This document shows positions 1 through 11,999 of a DNA stretch of 64,000 nucleotides, one piece after another; position 1 is the first letter of the stretch, and every line of letters starts with the position of its first letter. The translations under genes were made by a program, and so were the position numbers. Under the pieces are notes generated by a model. That model had not been told where the DNA came from, did not search any database, and was given only the letters and a program-made list of their open reading frames with translations. Origin of the DNA: Lactuca virosa (taxonomy: Eukaryota; Streptophyta; Magnoliopsida; Asterales; Asteraceae); the NCBI GenBank assembly GCA_928212115.1, contig CAKMRJ010005745.1:74953916-75017915 (forward strand). Direction: 5' to 3'.

Positions 1-749
1 TTGAGCCATAAGAACTTTCTATGTGCAATGCAAACCCTAATGCTTGGATCTAGGTTTCTCTAATTGAACGTGCATTGAATCCAAGACTTTCAATACTAGA
101 TCTAATGTATATATTGAATCTAATCATATGAAATCAGATCTGAAAGAATACCTTGAATTACTTGCTTGATACTCTTCTTCTTGGAGCTAGATCACATTTT
201 CACTCCTCTAATGGCTTACAAACACCAAATAGCAGAAGAAGATGATCTTGAGAGAGAGTGAGGAGATAGAAACGGCCCTAGGGTTCCTTGCTTGCAAGAG
301 TGCCGATTTTCTCCATCCCAGGGTCCTAGTTTATACTATGAGCTATTGGGTTTTCTCCTTTTAACCCTAATTGAATGACTTAGGCCCTAAGCAATCCAAG
401 ACCTTCTAGATACAAGGCTTGGACGAATTTAAGGTTCCAAACCCCTAAATTTCGTCCACCCCAATATCCAGAGGATACATAGCCCAAAATCAACTATCAC
501 ACATTTGACAGTTTATGCCCCTTTATTCAATTAACCTCTTAAGTCACCAAATTATTCTCAATTAATTATGACTTATATTAATCAAAATATTAATTATTCC
601 TCAATATATTATTCTCATAATAATTAATAATATTTCTCTCTCTTAACAAATCAGCCTGTAAGTTGCTAGGTGAAGGCAACCCAAAAGGACCATGCATAAC
701 CGGTCAAGTACGTACCAAATATAGTTCAGCCTTAGAAACTAATCCAACA
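1..749 (-). repeat. Copia-1 3' LTR, missing its outer ~8 bases
   Basis: This stretch matches 7,073-7,840 over its whole length with substitutions and many one-base gaps. It ends in CCAACA, the complement of a TGTTGG LTR start. It is followed at 750-760 by the complement of a purine-rich GGGAGAC polypurine tract, as expected at the 3' LTR of a leftward element. Confidence 0.88.
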
Positions 750-1975
750 GTCTCCCTTGGATAAGTCTAGTAATATATTGCAAATAAATCCGATTAGCAA
801 TCGTAGCTCTCAAAGACGCTGTCAACTCTGATCTTATCAGTATCCTGTCTTTAGATAAGGGATCGTATATCCTCTGTTCTAGATATCGTGCGGACAATTA
901 CATGGAACATGGTCATACTTATTGTCCTGCAATTTTGTTTCTCGATCTCAGATTCATTTGACATAGAACTTAATTGAACACATCAATTCAGTCTGACCGG
1001 GCCCGGCACATAAGTCAAATCAAATCATCGAGGGGCCCCTGATATCGCTTTTACCCTCTTAGGATAAAAGGAACAGATAAACTTCGACTTATATGCATTT
1101 ATTATCCACTAATCAATTACACACAACAATATTTTATAACATCAAGTTACTGATGCGTTTGCGTATTATCAATGCATAACCAATTAACAAACAATAAACC
1201 ATATATCTAGGGTTTAAGACTATATGATATTACCATCTTGTGATCACTCGTGATAAATTCCATGAAGTGATTCCACAAGTGCGGGTTTTTATTCCAATGC
1301 TCAAATCAAGTTCATAAGCACTCATGAACGTTGTAGCAAACCTTTGCTATGTCTAATACACCTTAGACAGTCTACAAACACCAATTCATGACAGTCTTAA
1401 TTCATATCTACTTCCAACATATGAACGACTGTGGACTATTCGAATAATTCGATTATTATCAAATAATTAATTACTCAGGAAGTCAAAACATGCAAAATGA
1501 AACATAGTTAAACAATTAACATAAGACAGTAGCTTTACTTATAAATAATACTCCTTTATTTAATCATCAAATGTCAATTACATTTATCTATTACCGTGTT
1601 TCCAAACTATCTAATCTAAACTAATATCGTCCTTTAGCCCAATGCTCCTAGCGTGCTGCAAATGCTTAACCCTGCTAAGTCCCTTCGTAAGCGGATCTGC
1701 TGGGTTATCCTCTGACGATACCCTCTTTACCACGAGGTGTCCCTTCTACTACTCGATGTCTAATAAAATGATATTTTTTTGTCGATATGTCGAGATCTAC
1801 CATGATCCCGGTTCCTTGGTCAAGGCAACCGCTCCCTCATTATCACAAAATTTTCCATAGGCTCCTTTATGGTAGGCACAACTCCAAGATCACCAATGAA
1901 GTTCTTCAACCCACATAGCCTCCTTTGACGCTTCGCTCGCTGCAATGTACTCTGATTCGCACGTTGAATCAGTTA
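750..1975 (-). other. Copia-1 long 3' non-coding region with polypurine tract
   Basis: About 1.2 kb separates the RNase H remnant from the 3' LTR. No coding frame is visible. Blocks of it match the region beside the left LTR of Copia-3 (34,569-35,340), including the ATAAGGGATC and ATCGCTTTTA segments, so this non-coding part is shared between the two families. The polypurine tract lies at 750-760, as its complement on the plus strand. Confidence 0.6.
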
Positions 1976-2179
1976 CTACTGTTCTTGCTTGGAACTTTTC
2001 CAAGTCACCGCTCCCCCATTAAGGGTAAAGACCCAGCCCGACTGCGAACGGTAGTTGTCCCTGTCGGTCTGAAAACTGGCATCACTATACCCTCGCACCT
2101 TTAAGTCATCACTCCCTCCAAGGACTAAAAAACCATTCCTTGGTCCTCCGAAGGTACTTAAGTATATTCTTGACCGCAA
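1976..2179 (-). pseudogene. Copia-1 RNase H remnant
   Basis: The frame reads GYSDASFQTDRDNYRSQSGW and then WKSSKQEQ. This is the Copia RNase H pattern, with the catalytic Asp in the YSDASF motif and the WxSxKQ segment. In the element, RNase H degrades the RNA of the RNA-DNA hybrid during reverse transcription. The frame stops at both ends and is not joined to the reverse transcriptase, so the domain is a fragment. Confidence 0.85.
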
Positions 2180-2341
2180 TCCAATGAGCTCTGCCCGGGT
2201 TTCCCTTGATATCTACTGACCATGCTCAAAGCAAAGGCACATCAGGGCGAGTACAAGTCATAGCGTACATGATGAGCCAACTGCGGAAGCATAGGGTCGG
2301 CTCATCTCAGCTATCTCGGCTTCTAACTCGGGCTTTGAGTC

Positions 2342-3164
2342 TTACTCAATTTGGCATTCTCTGTATCGGTAGTTCTCCCTTTTTCGAGTTTCCATACTAA
2401 AACGTTTTAGTACCTTATCCAAGTAAGTATTCTGACTAAGTCCTATTAGTCTCTTACTTCGTTCTCTCACTATCCTTATTCCTAAAATATAGGAAGCCTC
2501 TCCGAGGTCCTTCATAGCGAAACACTTCCCGAGCCAGGACTTAACCTCCTGCAGAGTCGGGACGTTGTTTCCTATGAGCAGTATGTCATCGACATACAAA
2601 ACGAGAAAGCTAACTATACTCCCACTGGCCTTGACATATACACATGATTCATCTTCACTTCGTACAAATCCAAACTCTTTGACTTTCTCATCGAAGCAAA
2701 GATTCCATCTGCGAGACGCTTGCTTAAGCCCATAAATGGACTTCTCAAGCTTACACACTCTATTGGGATGCTTTGGATCGACAAAACCCTCTGGCTGAGC
2801 CATGTAAACATCCTCAGCCAACTTCCCATTAAGGAAAGCGGTTTTTACACTCCATTTGCCATATTTCATAGTCATGAAATGCAGCAATGGCTAGCATCAC
2901 CCTAATAGACTTTATCTTCGCAACTGGTGAGAAGGTTTCGTCGTAGTCAACTCCAGGAGTCTGAGTGAAACCCTTCGCAACCAATCGCGCCTTATAAGTG
3001 TGCACGTTCCCATCCACGTCGGTCTTCTTCTTGAAGATCCACTTGCACCCGACCGTCTTACGACCTGGTACATTGTCAACCAAATTCCAAACTTGGTTGT
3101 CATACATGGACTGAATCTCGCTGTCCATCGCCTCTTTCCATTTTACAGACTCTGGGCCTGCCAT
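2342..3164 (-). pseudogene. Copia-1 reverse transcriptase, frameshifted
   Basis: Two overlapping frames (2,829-3,164 and 2,342-2,887) together cover an RVT_2 reverse transcriptase. The first holds the WKEAMDSEI start, VGCKWIFKKK and KARLVAKGFTQ. The second holds [20 protein letters not shown], the catalytic YVDDILL motif and [11 protein letters not shown] shift near 2,840-2,880 breaks the protein, and its C-terminal tail is shifted again. It lies between integrase and RNase H, the Copia arrangement. Confidence 0.9.
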
Positions 3165-3270
3165 GGCTTCCTTATAGCTATTAGGTTCATCTAGATTTAT
3201 TAGTGGTACATCACTAATATACGTGTCCCCTTCGGTAGTAATATGAAAACCATAAAACTGGGGTTGAACT

Positions 3271-4272
3271 CTAACACTCTTTCGGAACGTCTAAGAGGTA
3301 AGGACTCGTCAATTGGTTCAACTGGAGTTTCCTCTCTCGGGTTGGAGCGCCAGTGTTAGAGGTTCCTTCATCGCTAGATTCTTGAATTTCTTCAAGATCG
3401 ACTTGCCTCCCACTGTCTCCTTGGCTTATGAGTTCTCGCTCTCGGAAAACCCCTCTCCTCGCAACGAAGACAACATTGTCACTCGGCCTATAGAAGAGAT
3501 ATCCAAAGGATTTCTGTGGGTAGCCGATGAATATACATCGCTCACTACGAGGTTCGAGCTTGTCGTGAGTTTCTCGTCTTACGAAAAACTCACAGCCCCA
3601 AACCTTGATATGTGCCAACGAGGGAGCTTTCCCTGTCCACATCTCGTGAGGTGTTTTGGCAACCTTCTTTGTGGGTACTAAATTAAGGATATGGGCGGCA
3701 GTCTCTAAGGCATACCCCCAGAATGAGATAGGTAGTGAAGCACGACTCATCATGGAACGAACCATGTCTAGCAAGGTTCGATTACGCCTCTCAGCTAACA
3801 CCATTCAATTGGGTGTCCTAGGTGGCGTCAATTGTGAAACTATTCCACATTCCTTGAGGTAGTCGTGGAATTCAAGACCTAGGTACTCTCCACCTCGATC
3901 AGATCGAAGCATCTTGATTTTCCTGCCCATTGATTCTCCACTTCTTTGTTTAAACTCTTTGAACTTTTCAAAGGTTTCTGACTTGTGCTTGATTAAGTAG
4001 ATATACCCATATCTGCTATAATCATCTGTGAAAGTCACATAGAAGCGTTTGCATCCCTTGTGGTGGATCTAAAGGGTCCACATACATTGTATGTATGAGA
4101 TCCAATAAACCCTCACCCCCTCCCAAGTGCCAGTGAAGGGTGACTTGGTCATCTTTCCAAGTAAACAAGATTCGCACGTGTCATCTTCCCTAAGGTCGAA
4201 CGACTCCAACACTCCATCCTTTTGGAGTTGGGCTATGCGCTTCTTGTTGACATGTCCAAGACGACAATGCAC
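3271..4272 (-). pseudogene. Copia-1 integrase, broken into three frames
   Basis: 4,069-4,272 carries the zinc-binding N-terminus (HCRLGH, then CESC). 3,805-4,038 carries the start of the catalytic core with TFTDDYSRYGY and LRSDRGGEYLG, which supply the two catalytic Asp. 3,271-3,804 carries AERRNRTLLDMVRSMM with the catalytic Glu, then the GYPQKSFGYLFY part of the C-terminal domain. The enzyme would insert the element's cDNA into host DNA. Two frame breaks separate the pieces, so no integrase can be made. Confidence 0.9.
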
Positions 4273-4624
4273 AAGGATGCTTTATCCATACCATTGGAAG
4301 AATCATACACCAACACATCATTTCCTAGGTTATCTACAAACCATAACAGTTTCATAAATTCCATTACAAGGCATTGCTTCAAAATATAAAACACCATTTA
4401 GATAAGCATAAATCGAACCATTCTCATTATTAAACGAATATCTAAATCCTTGTCTAAATAAACCATGAAAGAAATGATGTTTCTTGCCATATCTGGCGAG
4501 TAGCAACAATTATTAATTCTAAATTCAAACCATTCCTAAGCTCTAAAGATACACTCCAATCTTTGTGACAGGCGACGTTCTTCTGTTTCCCATGATCAGA
4601 TTTATTCTTCCAAGCTCCACATCC

Positions 4625-5625
4625 CTATTTCTTCCCTAGTCCCTGCAAATCAGAACAAATGTGGTAACCACACCCTGTATCAAGAACCCAAGAAATAGCA
4701 TGAGATGAATCATTAGATTTAATTGTGTAAATACCTGCAAAATGGCTTGATCTTCCATCCTTGATGGCTTGCAGATATTCCGGGCAGCTTCTCTTCCAAT
4801 GCCCTATTTTGTGGCAATGGTGGCACTCTGCCTCCTTTGGGTTTGGGTTGGGCTTAGCAGGATCAACCTTGGTCCCACTAGAGGAGGAACCATTTTGGGA
4901 CTTTCTTTCCTTTGGTGTGGTTCTTTGAAAAAGCCTTCCTCTTCTTGCCCCTTCCCTGTCCAATAGCCAAACAGGAGCAACGGGTGGATTGGGAGTTGGT
5001 GCAACAGACTTGTCCTTGAGGTTGCTCTCAGCAGTCCTCAGGAGCCCTTGGAGTTTGCTTAGGGTGACCTCTTCCTTGTTCATGTGGTAGGTCATCCTAA
5101 ATGGTTGTAGCATGAGGGCAAGGAGTGAAGAACAATGTCGATAGCCAAATCTTCCCCAAAGTTGACATTCAACTTGCGAAGACGATCAACATACTTTGCA
5201 TCTTTTGCAAGTGCACAGTAAGAGACTCTCCACTTCCCATTTTAGCAGTAATCATATTCGTTATGATTCATAGCGCTCTTGCCTCGCGCTTTGGTGATAC
5301 CTCTCCATCAAGTCTAGATGCATCTCATAAGGATACATGTCCTCATAGGACTTTTGGAATTCTGAGTTCATTGTGGCTATCATGATGCAAGGGACCTTCG
5401 TTGCATCACGCTCATGGTTCTCAAAGACAGCCATTTCTTCAGGAGTAGCAGTTTCTGGATTGATCTTTTCGAGCTTCTCATCGAGAACATACTCTTTGTC
5501 CTCGTAACGCGCGATGTGCGAATGTATCTTATCCATTCGCTAAAATTTCGTTCCATCGATGTCACTTTTTGACAAAGGCTCATTAGAGGAAATGAGCTAG
5601 CAGCTGTGTTGTTTGCGTTAGACAT
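4625..5625 (-). pseudogene. Copia-1 gag and protease, frameshifted
   Basis: The likely start is the Met at 5,625 (MSNANNTAAS). The frame shifts within about 90 bases to one carrying the helical capsid-like part (5,261-5,536), and then to 4,625-5,113. That last frame holds the nucleocapsid zinc knuckle CHHCHKIGHWKRSC (CX2CX4HX4C) and, near its end, VLDTGCGYHICSD, the DTG active site of the aspartic protease. Gag packages the element RNA. The frame breaks make the copy non-functional. Confidence 0.85.
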
Positions 5626-6408
5626 CTACAAATAGAAAGAACAAAGTTTTGATTAGATTAAGTCCCTAATTAACACCCAAATGAAAAATTAGGGCTAGGA
5701 CCCAACAACGTTATTTACACATTAGAAAAGGGATGCCGTAATCCAATATGCAAATAATTTGGAGGTAAGTGAATGACGATTCACTAATTCTTCACCATGA
5801 AAAACATAAGCTTTAAGTTTAAATGTATTGAGAATTCCTAGATTTCATTGAGATTCATTGAACCTTTCAATGACATGTTTAAATCTCGATATGCCCCTCT
5901 CGTTTGTGACTGGATGCCGAGGATCACAAAGTGGGTGTGAATAACCATGCAAATGTACAAGGTGCCCCCACTGTTACAGTTACCTATTCAATGTGCTGGT
6001 TAAACCACACCGCTCCATTGAACAATAACAAACAATGAGTCACCCTTGCCACCTTTGCTTAGAACCCAATTAATGTGCCGGTTAACCACACGCGCTCCAT
6101 TAATGTCTTAGCAAGGGTACAAAGTGTAATTCATGGATTGCATCAATTCACTTTTCCTAAAGTAACTAAGATTGGGAATTTTATAAAACATGTTTAGTTA
6201 CTTTATATAGATTCATTATACTTATTAATGAGAGGAGGTTTTCCCTATCCTACCCGTTCGGCTAACGACCCTCCACCAGTCAAGCAAGCGTGGGTGGGAA
6301 TGTACACCCATTAAGCGCCATTTTATGGCAGCAACCTTAATACCCACCTTATAGACTGGCTTCGTGAATGAGGCCTACTAACGGTAAGACTAGCATTTTA
6401 AATTATAC

Positions 6409-6440
<32 letters not shown>

Positions 6441-7052
6441 GATATATATATATATATATATATATATTAAGCTTTGTAATAATATAATAGTATAGGGTTG
6501 AATTTTAAACTTGTAAAATTCTAGGGATTGAATTTTAAAATTATCCAAATTAAACTTTTAATCACACAAATTTTAAAATTTCAAAGCTTGAGGACAAGTC
6601 TTGAACTTTTTCAAGGCATAAGGATCAAATAGCAAATAATATAAATCATCTAATTAGATTATCTCAATTTGATCTAATTTAATGTTACTTGCAAAACAAT
6701 TTACCAATTCAATTCAAATAATCAGAATTATCATATAAGGAAATTATTATTCAACTAATTGGTAATTATCTTTTGTTAGGTCAAGAATATACTCATATAT
6801 ATGATTAAAATCGGATTTTAATGACCCAAACAGTTAAGGCAAGTATCCTCACGTAAAACAGCAAGAAATCCCGAAACTTCCTCCTTTGACGCTTGAACTC
6901 GCCGAGTTCCTCTATGGACTCGTCGAGTTGGAGCTACTCGCCGAGTCCACAGTGGAAACTCGCTGAGTACACAGCAGTCAGAATCACAAAAATCGAATTT
7001 TGTAAGCAACAAGCAATCAACCAATGCATCAATTCAATAGAAATCAATCAAA
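5626..7052 (-). other. Copia-1 5' leader with AT microsatellite and CTCGCCGAG repeats
   Basis: This untranslated region lies between primer site and gag. From the gag side it carries a block at about 5,880-6,400 that matches 39,360-39,900 in Copia-3, a TA dinucleotide run at about 6,408-6,467, and next to the primer site a cluster of ACTCGCCGAGT-like near-palindromes at 6,895-6,967. I see no coding frame. Confidence 0.6.
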
Positions 7053-7063
7053 GCTCTGATACA
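7053..7063 (-). promoter_or_regulatory. Copia-1 primer-binding site (initiator tRNA-Met type)
   Basis: Read on the minus strand this is TGTATCAGAGC, the usual TGGTATCAGAGC with one G missing. It abuts the inner end of the 5' LTR at 7,065. It would prime minus-strand cDNA from the initiator Met tRNA. Confidence 0.75.
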
Positions 7064-7064
7064 C

Positions 7065-7840
7065 TGATGGGTTTGAGCCATAAGAACTTTCCTATGTGCA
7101 CATGCAAACCCTAATTGCTTGGATCTAGGTTTCTCTAATTGAACATGCATTGAATCCAAGACTTGCAATACTAGATCTAATGTATATATTGAATCTAATC
7201 ATATGAAATCAGATCTGAAAGAATACCTTGAATTACTTGCTTGATACTTCTTCTTCTTGGAGCTTAGAGTCACAATTGTCACTCCTCTAATGGCTTACAA
7301 ACACCAAATAGCAAGAAGATGATCTTGAGAGAGAGGAGGAGGGATAAAATCGGCCCTAGGGTTCCTTGGCTTGCAAGAGTGTCGATTTCTCCATCCCAAG
7401 GTCCTATTTATACTATGAGCTATTAGGGTTTCTCCTTTAACCCTAATTGAATGACTTAGGCCCTAAGCAATCCAAGATCCTTCTAGATACAAGGCTTGGA
7501 CGAAATTAAGGTTCCCAAGCCCCTAAATTTCGTTCACCCTAATATCCATAAGGATACATAGCCCAAAATACAACTATCACACACATTGACAGTTTATTGC
7601 CCCTTTATTCAATTAACCTCTTAAGTCACCAAATTAATTCTCAATTAATATATGACTTATATTAATCAAATAATATTATTATTTCCTCAATATATTATTC
7701 TCATAATATATTAATAATATTTCTTCTCTCTTAACAAATCATCCTGTCAAGTTGCTATGGTGAAGGCAACCCAAAGGACCATGCATACCCGGGTCAAGTA
7801 CTTACCAAATATAGTTACAGCCTTAGACACTAATCCAACA
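7065..7840 (-). repeat. Copia-1 5' LTR
   Basis: On the plus strand it runs from TGATGGG to CCAACA, 776 bp, and matches 1-749 in direct orientation. The inner edge is set by the adjacent primer-binding site and the outer edge by the point where similarity to the left copy stops. A TATTTATA box lies near 7,405. Confidence 0.88.
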
Positions 7841-9706
7841 ATATATACTGTAATATGCCAGAAGCAAAGAGGAACAAGGAACAACAAAGGCATAATGCGA
7901 AAAGCTTTCCATATTAATCAATGAGACATAACAAATTCCATACTTGATATAAAATGAATAAAGTTTCAGCACAAATGGCACAGTAAATACTCAAGAATAT
8001 CATTTTGCTAGAATATTTAGGCTTTCAGCTTATCTTAGCATACTACTATAAACCGAAGCCAAAGTGATGCCTATGTCATACACTTTATGGTCAACGGTTC
8101 ATACCAAGACCCAAGTGATGCTTATGTCATACACTTCAAGTCAGAGGTACCAGCCTTGCTATAAAATAGCAGATACAAAAAAACTCGAGATGATAACATG
8201 GAAAAGCACATAGCACATATAACACATAACATACAATTGTTCCTATATATTAACTCACCAAGAAATAACCGGGGGTCAAAATAGTACTTCGGGCAGCACT
8301 TCGGCCTAAATATGACTTCTTCGTTGAAAACCGGGAGTTTTTCTTGAAAACCGGGCTTGCGAAGGTAGAGCTTCGAAACCGAAAAGATAAATTTTTCGGA
8401 CTTCTCGGGAATCGCGGGGCGTTTCAGGCTTTGGAATAAGTAACCGGGGCTTCGGGGGAAGTCGGAATGCAAGAAAAGTTGAAAAGGGGTGAAAAGACCA
8501 AAATTCAAACTCTTAACCCGGAGGTCCTCGCACCCCTTATATAGGTGCGAACCTCGGATCCGAAGCGAGGGGGTGAGGGCACGCGGCTGCGAGGTTCGGA
8601 CCAGGTGGGCAGCAGGGCGAGGCTCGGACGGACAGGTGCTTGCTTCGCATGGGTTGGATGATGCGGCTTCTGGCTTCGGATCGGGTCGGCTGCTTCGGTC
8701 CAATGGGAGGGGGGACACGAGGGTCCGAGGAGTGTCCGCGGGGTGTCTCCTGCGAAGGTGTCCGGGGCTTAGTGGACTGCAGACTTGGTCCAATCAGAAG
8801 GCGACACAGCGAACCTCGGTCCTATCAGGAGGTGACACGTGGAGGCTGCATGCGAGGGATGACGTGGGCAGCACTATTCATGCGATTTTTTCTCGAAAAT
8901 GTGCCAATCTTGTAAAATCCAAACTTTCTCATACGAGCTCCTTTTTGGACGTTCTTTTATATGCAGGCGTAGAGAAAATATGCTCTACAACTTTTGTTTA
9001 GACTTCGTTGGAAAATTTTGAATTTATTTTTATATTATTATTTTTAACAGACCGGGACTGGAAAATCCGTTAAAAATTCATAACTTCTTCATCCGACGTC
9101 CGTTTCGTCAGAGTTTTACGTCCGTTGTACTAAGAATGACGAGACCTTCGATTCTCGTTTAGGTTGTTGTGTCGGCTAAAAAAATCACTCGATCTAAAAT
9201 TCGAGTTTTTAGCTGTCTACTGCTAAGCTGAAACTTGTAAAAGTCATAACTTCCTCATACGAAGTCAGATTTTGGCGTTCTTTTTATCGAACTTCTCGGT
9301 TTAACGAATACTACAACTTTCATTTAGATCACTAAGGCTAAAAAGTAGTTTATCGAAAACTCACTTTTTACGTCATTCGGCACCGTGCCGGTTTTATCGC
9401 GGATCTTCGATTGGTCATAACTTCTTCGTTATAACTCGGATTTCGATGCGGTTTTCGCCTATGATTTACGATATTATCTACAACTTTCACGATAAAATTT
9501 TCTTATTTAATCGTTTTATATTTTCGCTAAATTCACTATTTTGCTTTTAATTGGAATCTCATAAGACTTCCAATAATTTGAGTGATTCTTAACATAGTTT
9601 TACCTTATTTAGTAAAAAACTATCTGTTAGAACTCAATACTCAATATCACATAATATTTCATAATATTATTTATATAAAACACGATCTCAAAACGTGTAT
9701 GTTACA
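7841..9706 (-). repeat. Gypsy-4 LTR, right-hand part
   Basis: It shares with the Gypsy-1 LTRs the AACCGGG/CTTCGG segment (8,270-8,460) and four modules beginning AACTT(T/C)(C)TCAT at about 8,925, 9,077, 9,242 and 9,417. It ends in TGTTACA at 9,706. The next base belongs to the reverse transcriptase of Copia-2, so the LTR was inserted into that gene. A TATA box (minus strand, CTATATAA) lies at 8,537-8,544. Its left part is cut by Copia-1. Whether it is a solo LTR or part of a full element cannot be told here. Confidence 0.75.
8537..8544 (-). promoter_or_regulatory. TATA box of the Gypsy-4 LTR with CGAGGTTCGG cluster upstream
   Basis: The minus strand reads CTATATAA. Upstream of it in the element's sense (8,548-8,640) four variants of GCGAGGTTCGGA or its complement are packed together, and a further copy lies near 8,815. 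The position next to TATA is the same as that of unrelated repeats in the other LTRs. Confidence 0.5.
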
Positions 9707-9985
9707 CATATACACCTCTTCTTCCAAGTATCCGTTAAGGAACACATTTTTTACGTCAAACTGCTTTAGTGGCCAATCTCTATTTGCTGCGATGGACACT
9801 AGGATACGGATAGTGTTCATTTTAGCTACTGGTGCAAATGTGTCGCCATAATCAATCCCATATTTCTGGCTATATCCCTTTGCTACCAGCCTCGTCTTAT
9901 ACCGATCAGTGTTCCCCTTTGCATCCATCTTTACTTTGTAAACCCACCTGCATCCTACCGCTTTCTTTCCATGTGGGAGATTCAC
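9707..9985 (-). pseudogene. Copia-2 reverse transcriptase, N-terminal part only
   Basis: The frame carries [40 protein letters not shown] and [18 protein letters not shown], the first third of an RVT_2 domain. It breaks off exactly after VYM, where the inserted Gypsy-4 LTR begins, and the remaining residues of the open frame are LTR sequence. The catalytic YVDD box is absent from the window. Confidence 0.88.
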
Positions 9986-10042
9986 TAATTCCCATGTGTG
10001 ATTCTTTTATAGTACTATCATCTCTTCATTCATTTCCTCCTT

Positions 10043-10761
10043 TCATTTCTCCTCTTTGACAACTTCTTGAACTTCATTCGATTTTCTCACAGATGGTAGT
10101 TTTTCCATAAGGAGTGCATGAGTACTTGCCAATCTATGAGTTGATACATAATTAGTAATGGGATATTTTGATTTTGCTTTGAGATCACCTTGGTATTGCT
10201 TCTTTGGCTTCCCGCGAGTGCTTCTTACTGGGAATTTTGGTTCCACCTCATTAGTGTTTTCCTGCAAAATAGAAGCAGACAACATGCCTGGATCGTAAGA
10301 TGAAATAGATACTTCAGTTTCAGCATTAGCGACTCGTTCGGTGGCTGTGACGGTGGTTGTACTATCTTCTTTTGGTCCAAAGTCATACCCATCATCGGTT
10401 TCCAGTTGACCTTCATAATCAAAATGACTATCGTCACCGTCACTATCTTCGTTTCCTTCACTCCCATTACCACCACTGTCTTCGTTTCTCGTGCTTTCAG
10501 ATGTATGGGGCTCATCAACCACATGGTTTTCTTCAAGTCCTTCATCAACAGTGATGTTAAACTCTCCAGTTCTAGAACTTTCATCGTATGTGTTAGCTTC
10601 ACTTTGTTTCTCCCCCTGAAGCGGGCACGCACATTCAAAATATCGTACAGTCTCATGGAATACCACATCTTGAGTAACATGTACTTTGTGTGTGGTTGGA
10701 TCGTAGCATCTATATCATTTCTTGGTGACCGCATATCCCACGAAAAAACATTTAAGTGCAT
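10043..10761 (-). pseudogene. Copia-2 integrase C-terminus and acidic linker
   Basis: The main frame (10,043-10,666) starts VVFHETVRYFE-like, runs through an Asp/Glu/Ser-rich stretch and ends RSTRGKPKKQYQGDLKAKSK before RLASTHALL. This is the linker between integrase and reverse transcriptase seen in Copia polyproteins. It is out of frame with the integrase core to its right. Confidence 0.75.
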
Positions 10762-11233
10762 GTGGTTCTAGTTTCCCTATGTTTTGATGAACATAAGTTG
10801 TACACCCAAACACTCTAGGTTCGAGTCCATTATTTATAGGTTGACTTGATAGTTCTTGTGCCTTCTGTAATGGAGTTTTGAATTCAAGCACACTAGACAG
10901 AGTTCTAATCATGATATAGGCCGCGGATCTAACAGCTTCACCCCAATATTTTTGTGGAACATTCATGTCGAATAAAGAGGCTCTAATAATCTCGAGGATT
11001 TGTCTGTTTTGTCTCTCCGCTAGCCTGTTCTGTTGGGGTGTTCTAGCGCATGAGGTTTGGTGATGAACTGCCTTATCTGTACAAAATTGTTTCATCTCAT
11101 TACTAATGTACTCTCCGCCATTATCTGATTGTAGTACTTGTATTTCCTTCTTGTAGACAATTTTGATGGTGTGATACAGTTTCCTTAAAGGCATGAAAAA
11201 ACTCACTTTTAATTTTTTAAAGGGATATCCCAA
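10715..11233 (-). pseudogene. Copia-2 integrase core, partial
   Basis: SDNGGEYISNEMKQFC supplies the second catalytic Asp, and LAERQNRQILEIIRASL supplies the catalytic Glu. YWGEAVRSAAY and FGCTTYVHQNIGKLEPHALK follow, as in Copia integrases. The first catalytic Asp lies in broken sequence upstream, so the domain is incomplete. Confidence 0.85.
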
Positions 11234-11386
11234 TCATACGTATACATTCATCTATTAACGTTACAAAATATCGTGCACCATTGGGAGTAGAAACCCCAGT
11301 TTGTCCCCATACGTCTGAATGAAACTTTACGAAAGGAACAAGAGTTTTATTATCACTTAAATAGTATGAAACTCGTTTTTTCTTTG

Positions 11387-11977
11387 CTAACTCACAGATT
11401 TCACACTTAAACTCATCTCCATTACATTCAAAAATAAATTTGGCTTAAGCTTCCTAAGATAACTAAACGATAGATGTCCGAGTCGACGATGCCACAACCA
11501 TGCTACATACTTATTCACTTGAATTATTCCGGTGTGATTTGCTTGACCATGATGACTTTCTTCAATATAGTACAACCTCCTGCGTCTAGTACCATAGCCA
11601 AGAATCCGATGGGTCGCTATATCCTGAAAAACACAGTCATTCGGCCAAAAAATCACATAGTAGTTTAGAGCTTGAGTAATTTTACTAACAGAAAACAAAT
11701 TCGATGATAAGGAGGGAACCACAAGGACCGTGTCCAAATCCATGGAGTTCGATAACTTTACTGGGCCTTCTCCTACTACCGGAGCCCTACTTCCATTTGT
11801 TGCATTTATGCTTTTTAGTTTCGGGTTATATGTTACTAACAGTTTTGAGGGAATATTAGTCATGTGGTCTGTTGATCCAGTATCAATTACCCAAGTGTCA
11901 TCTAGGTATTGGTTATAGTGAGACATACCTGTATTTGCAGTTGTATGGGTTGCCATTGGTGTCACTTCTTCAGCCAC
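11387..11977 (-). pseudogene. Copia-2 protease and integrase zinc region
   Basis: WVIDTGSTDHMTNIPSKL holds the DTG active site of the aspartic protease that would cut the polyprotein. It is followed by LFSVSKITQALNYYVIFWPN and the pre-integrase segment LWHRRLGHLSFSYLRKL with the zinc-binding His pair. The frame ends before the CX2C pair. Confidence 0.85.
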
Positions 11978-11999
11978 TGTTGAGGTAGCTATAGACGCT

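Larger units (their letters stand above)
1..7840 (-). mobile_element. Copia-1: Ty1/Copia LTR retrotransposon with broken polyprotein
   Basis: The two ends repeat each other in direct orientation, and between them lie, read leftward, gag, protease, integrase, reverse transcriptase and RNase H. Integrase before reverse transcriptase is the diagnostic Copia order. The reading frame is broken many times, mostly by single-base gaps, so the copy looks dead unless some breaks are sequencing errors. The window opens about eight bases inside the left LTR, so its left TSD cannot be seen. It sits in a Gypsy LTR (7,841-9,706). Its LTRs and untranslated regions are related to Copia-3 at 33,705-41,426. Confidence 0.9.

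Noticed and set aside
6408..6467. TA run considered as an origin or promoter
   Set aside because: It is a plain dinucleotide microsatellite within a retrotransposon leader.
8122..8793. 223-codon open frame on the minus strand
   Set aside because: It lies entirely in the Gypsy-4 LTR and is open because the GC-rich motif cluster lacks stops; no family motif is present.
8489..9001. 170-codon open frame on the plus strand
   Set aside because: Same GC-rich LTR stretch read on the other strand; low-complexity Arg/Gly translation.
10357..10771. Plus-strand open frames opposite Copia-2
   Set aside because: Shadow frames of the acidic integrase linker on the minus strand.
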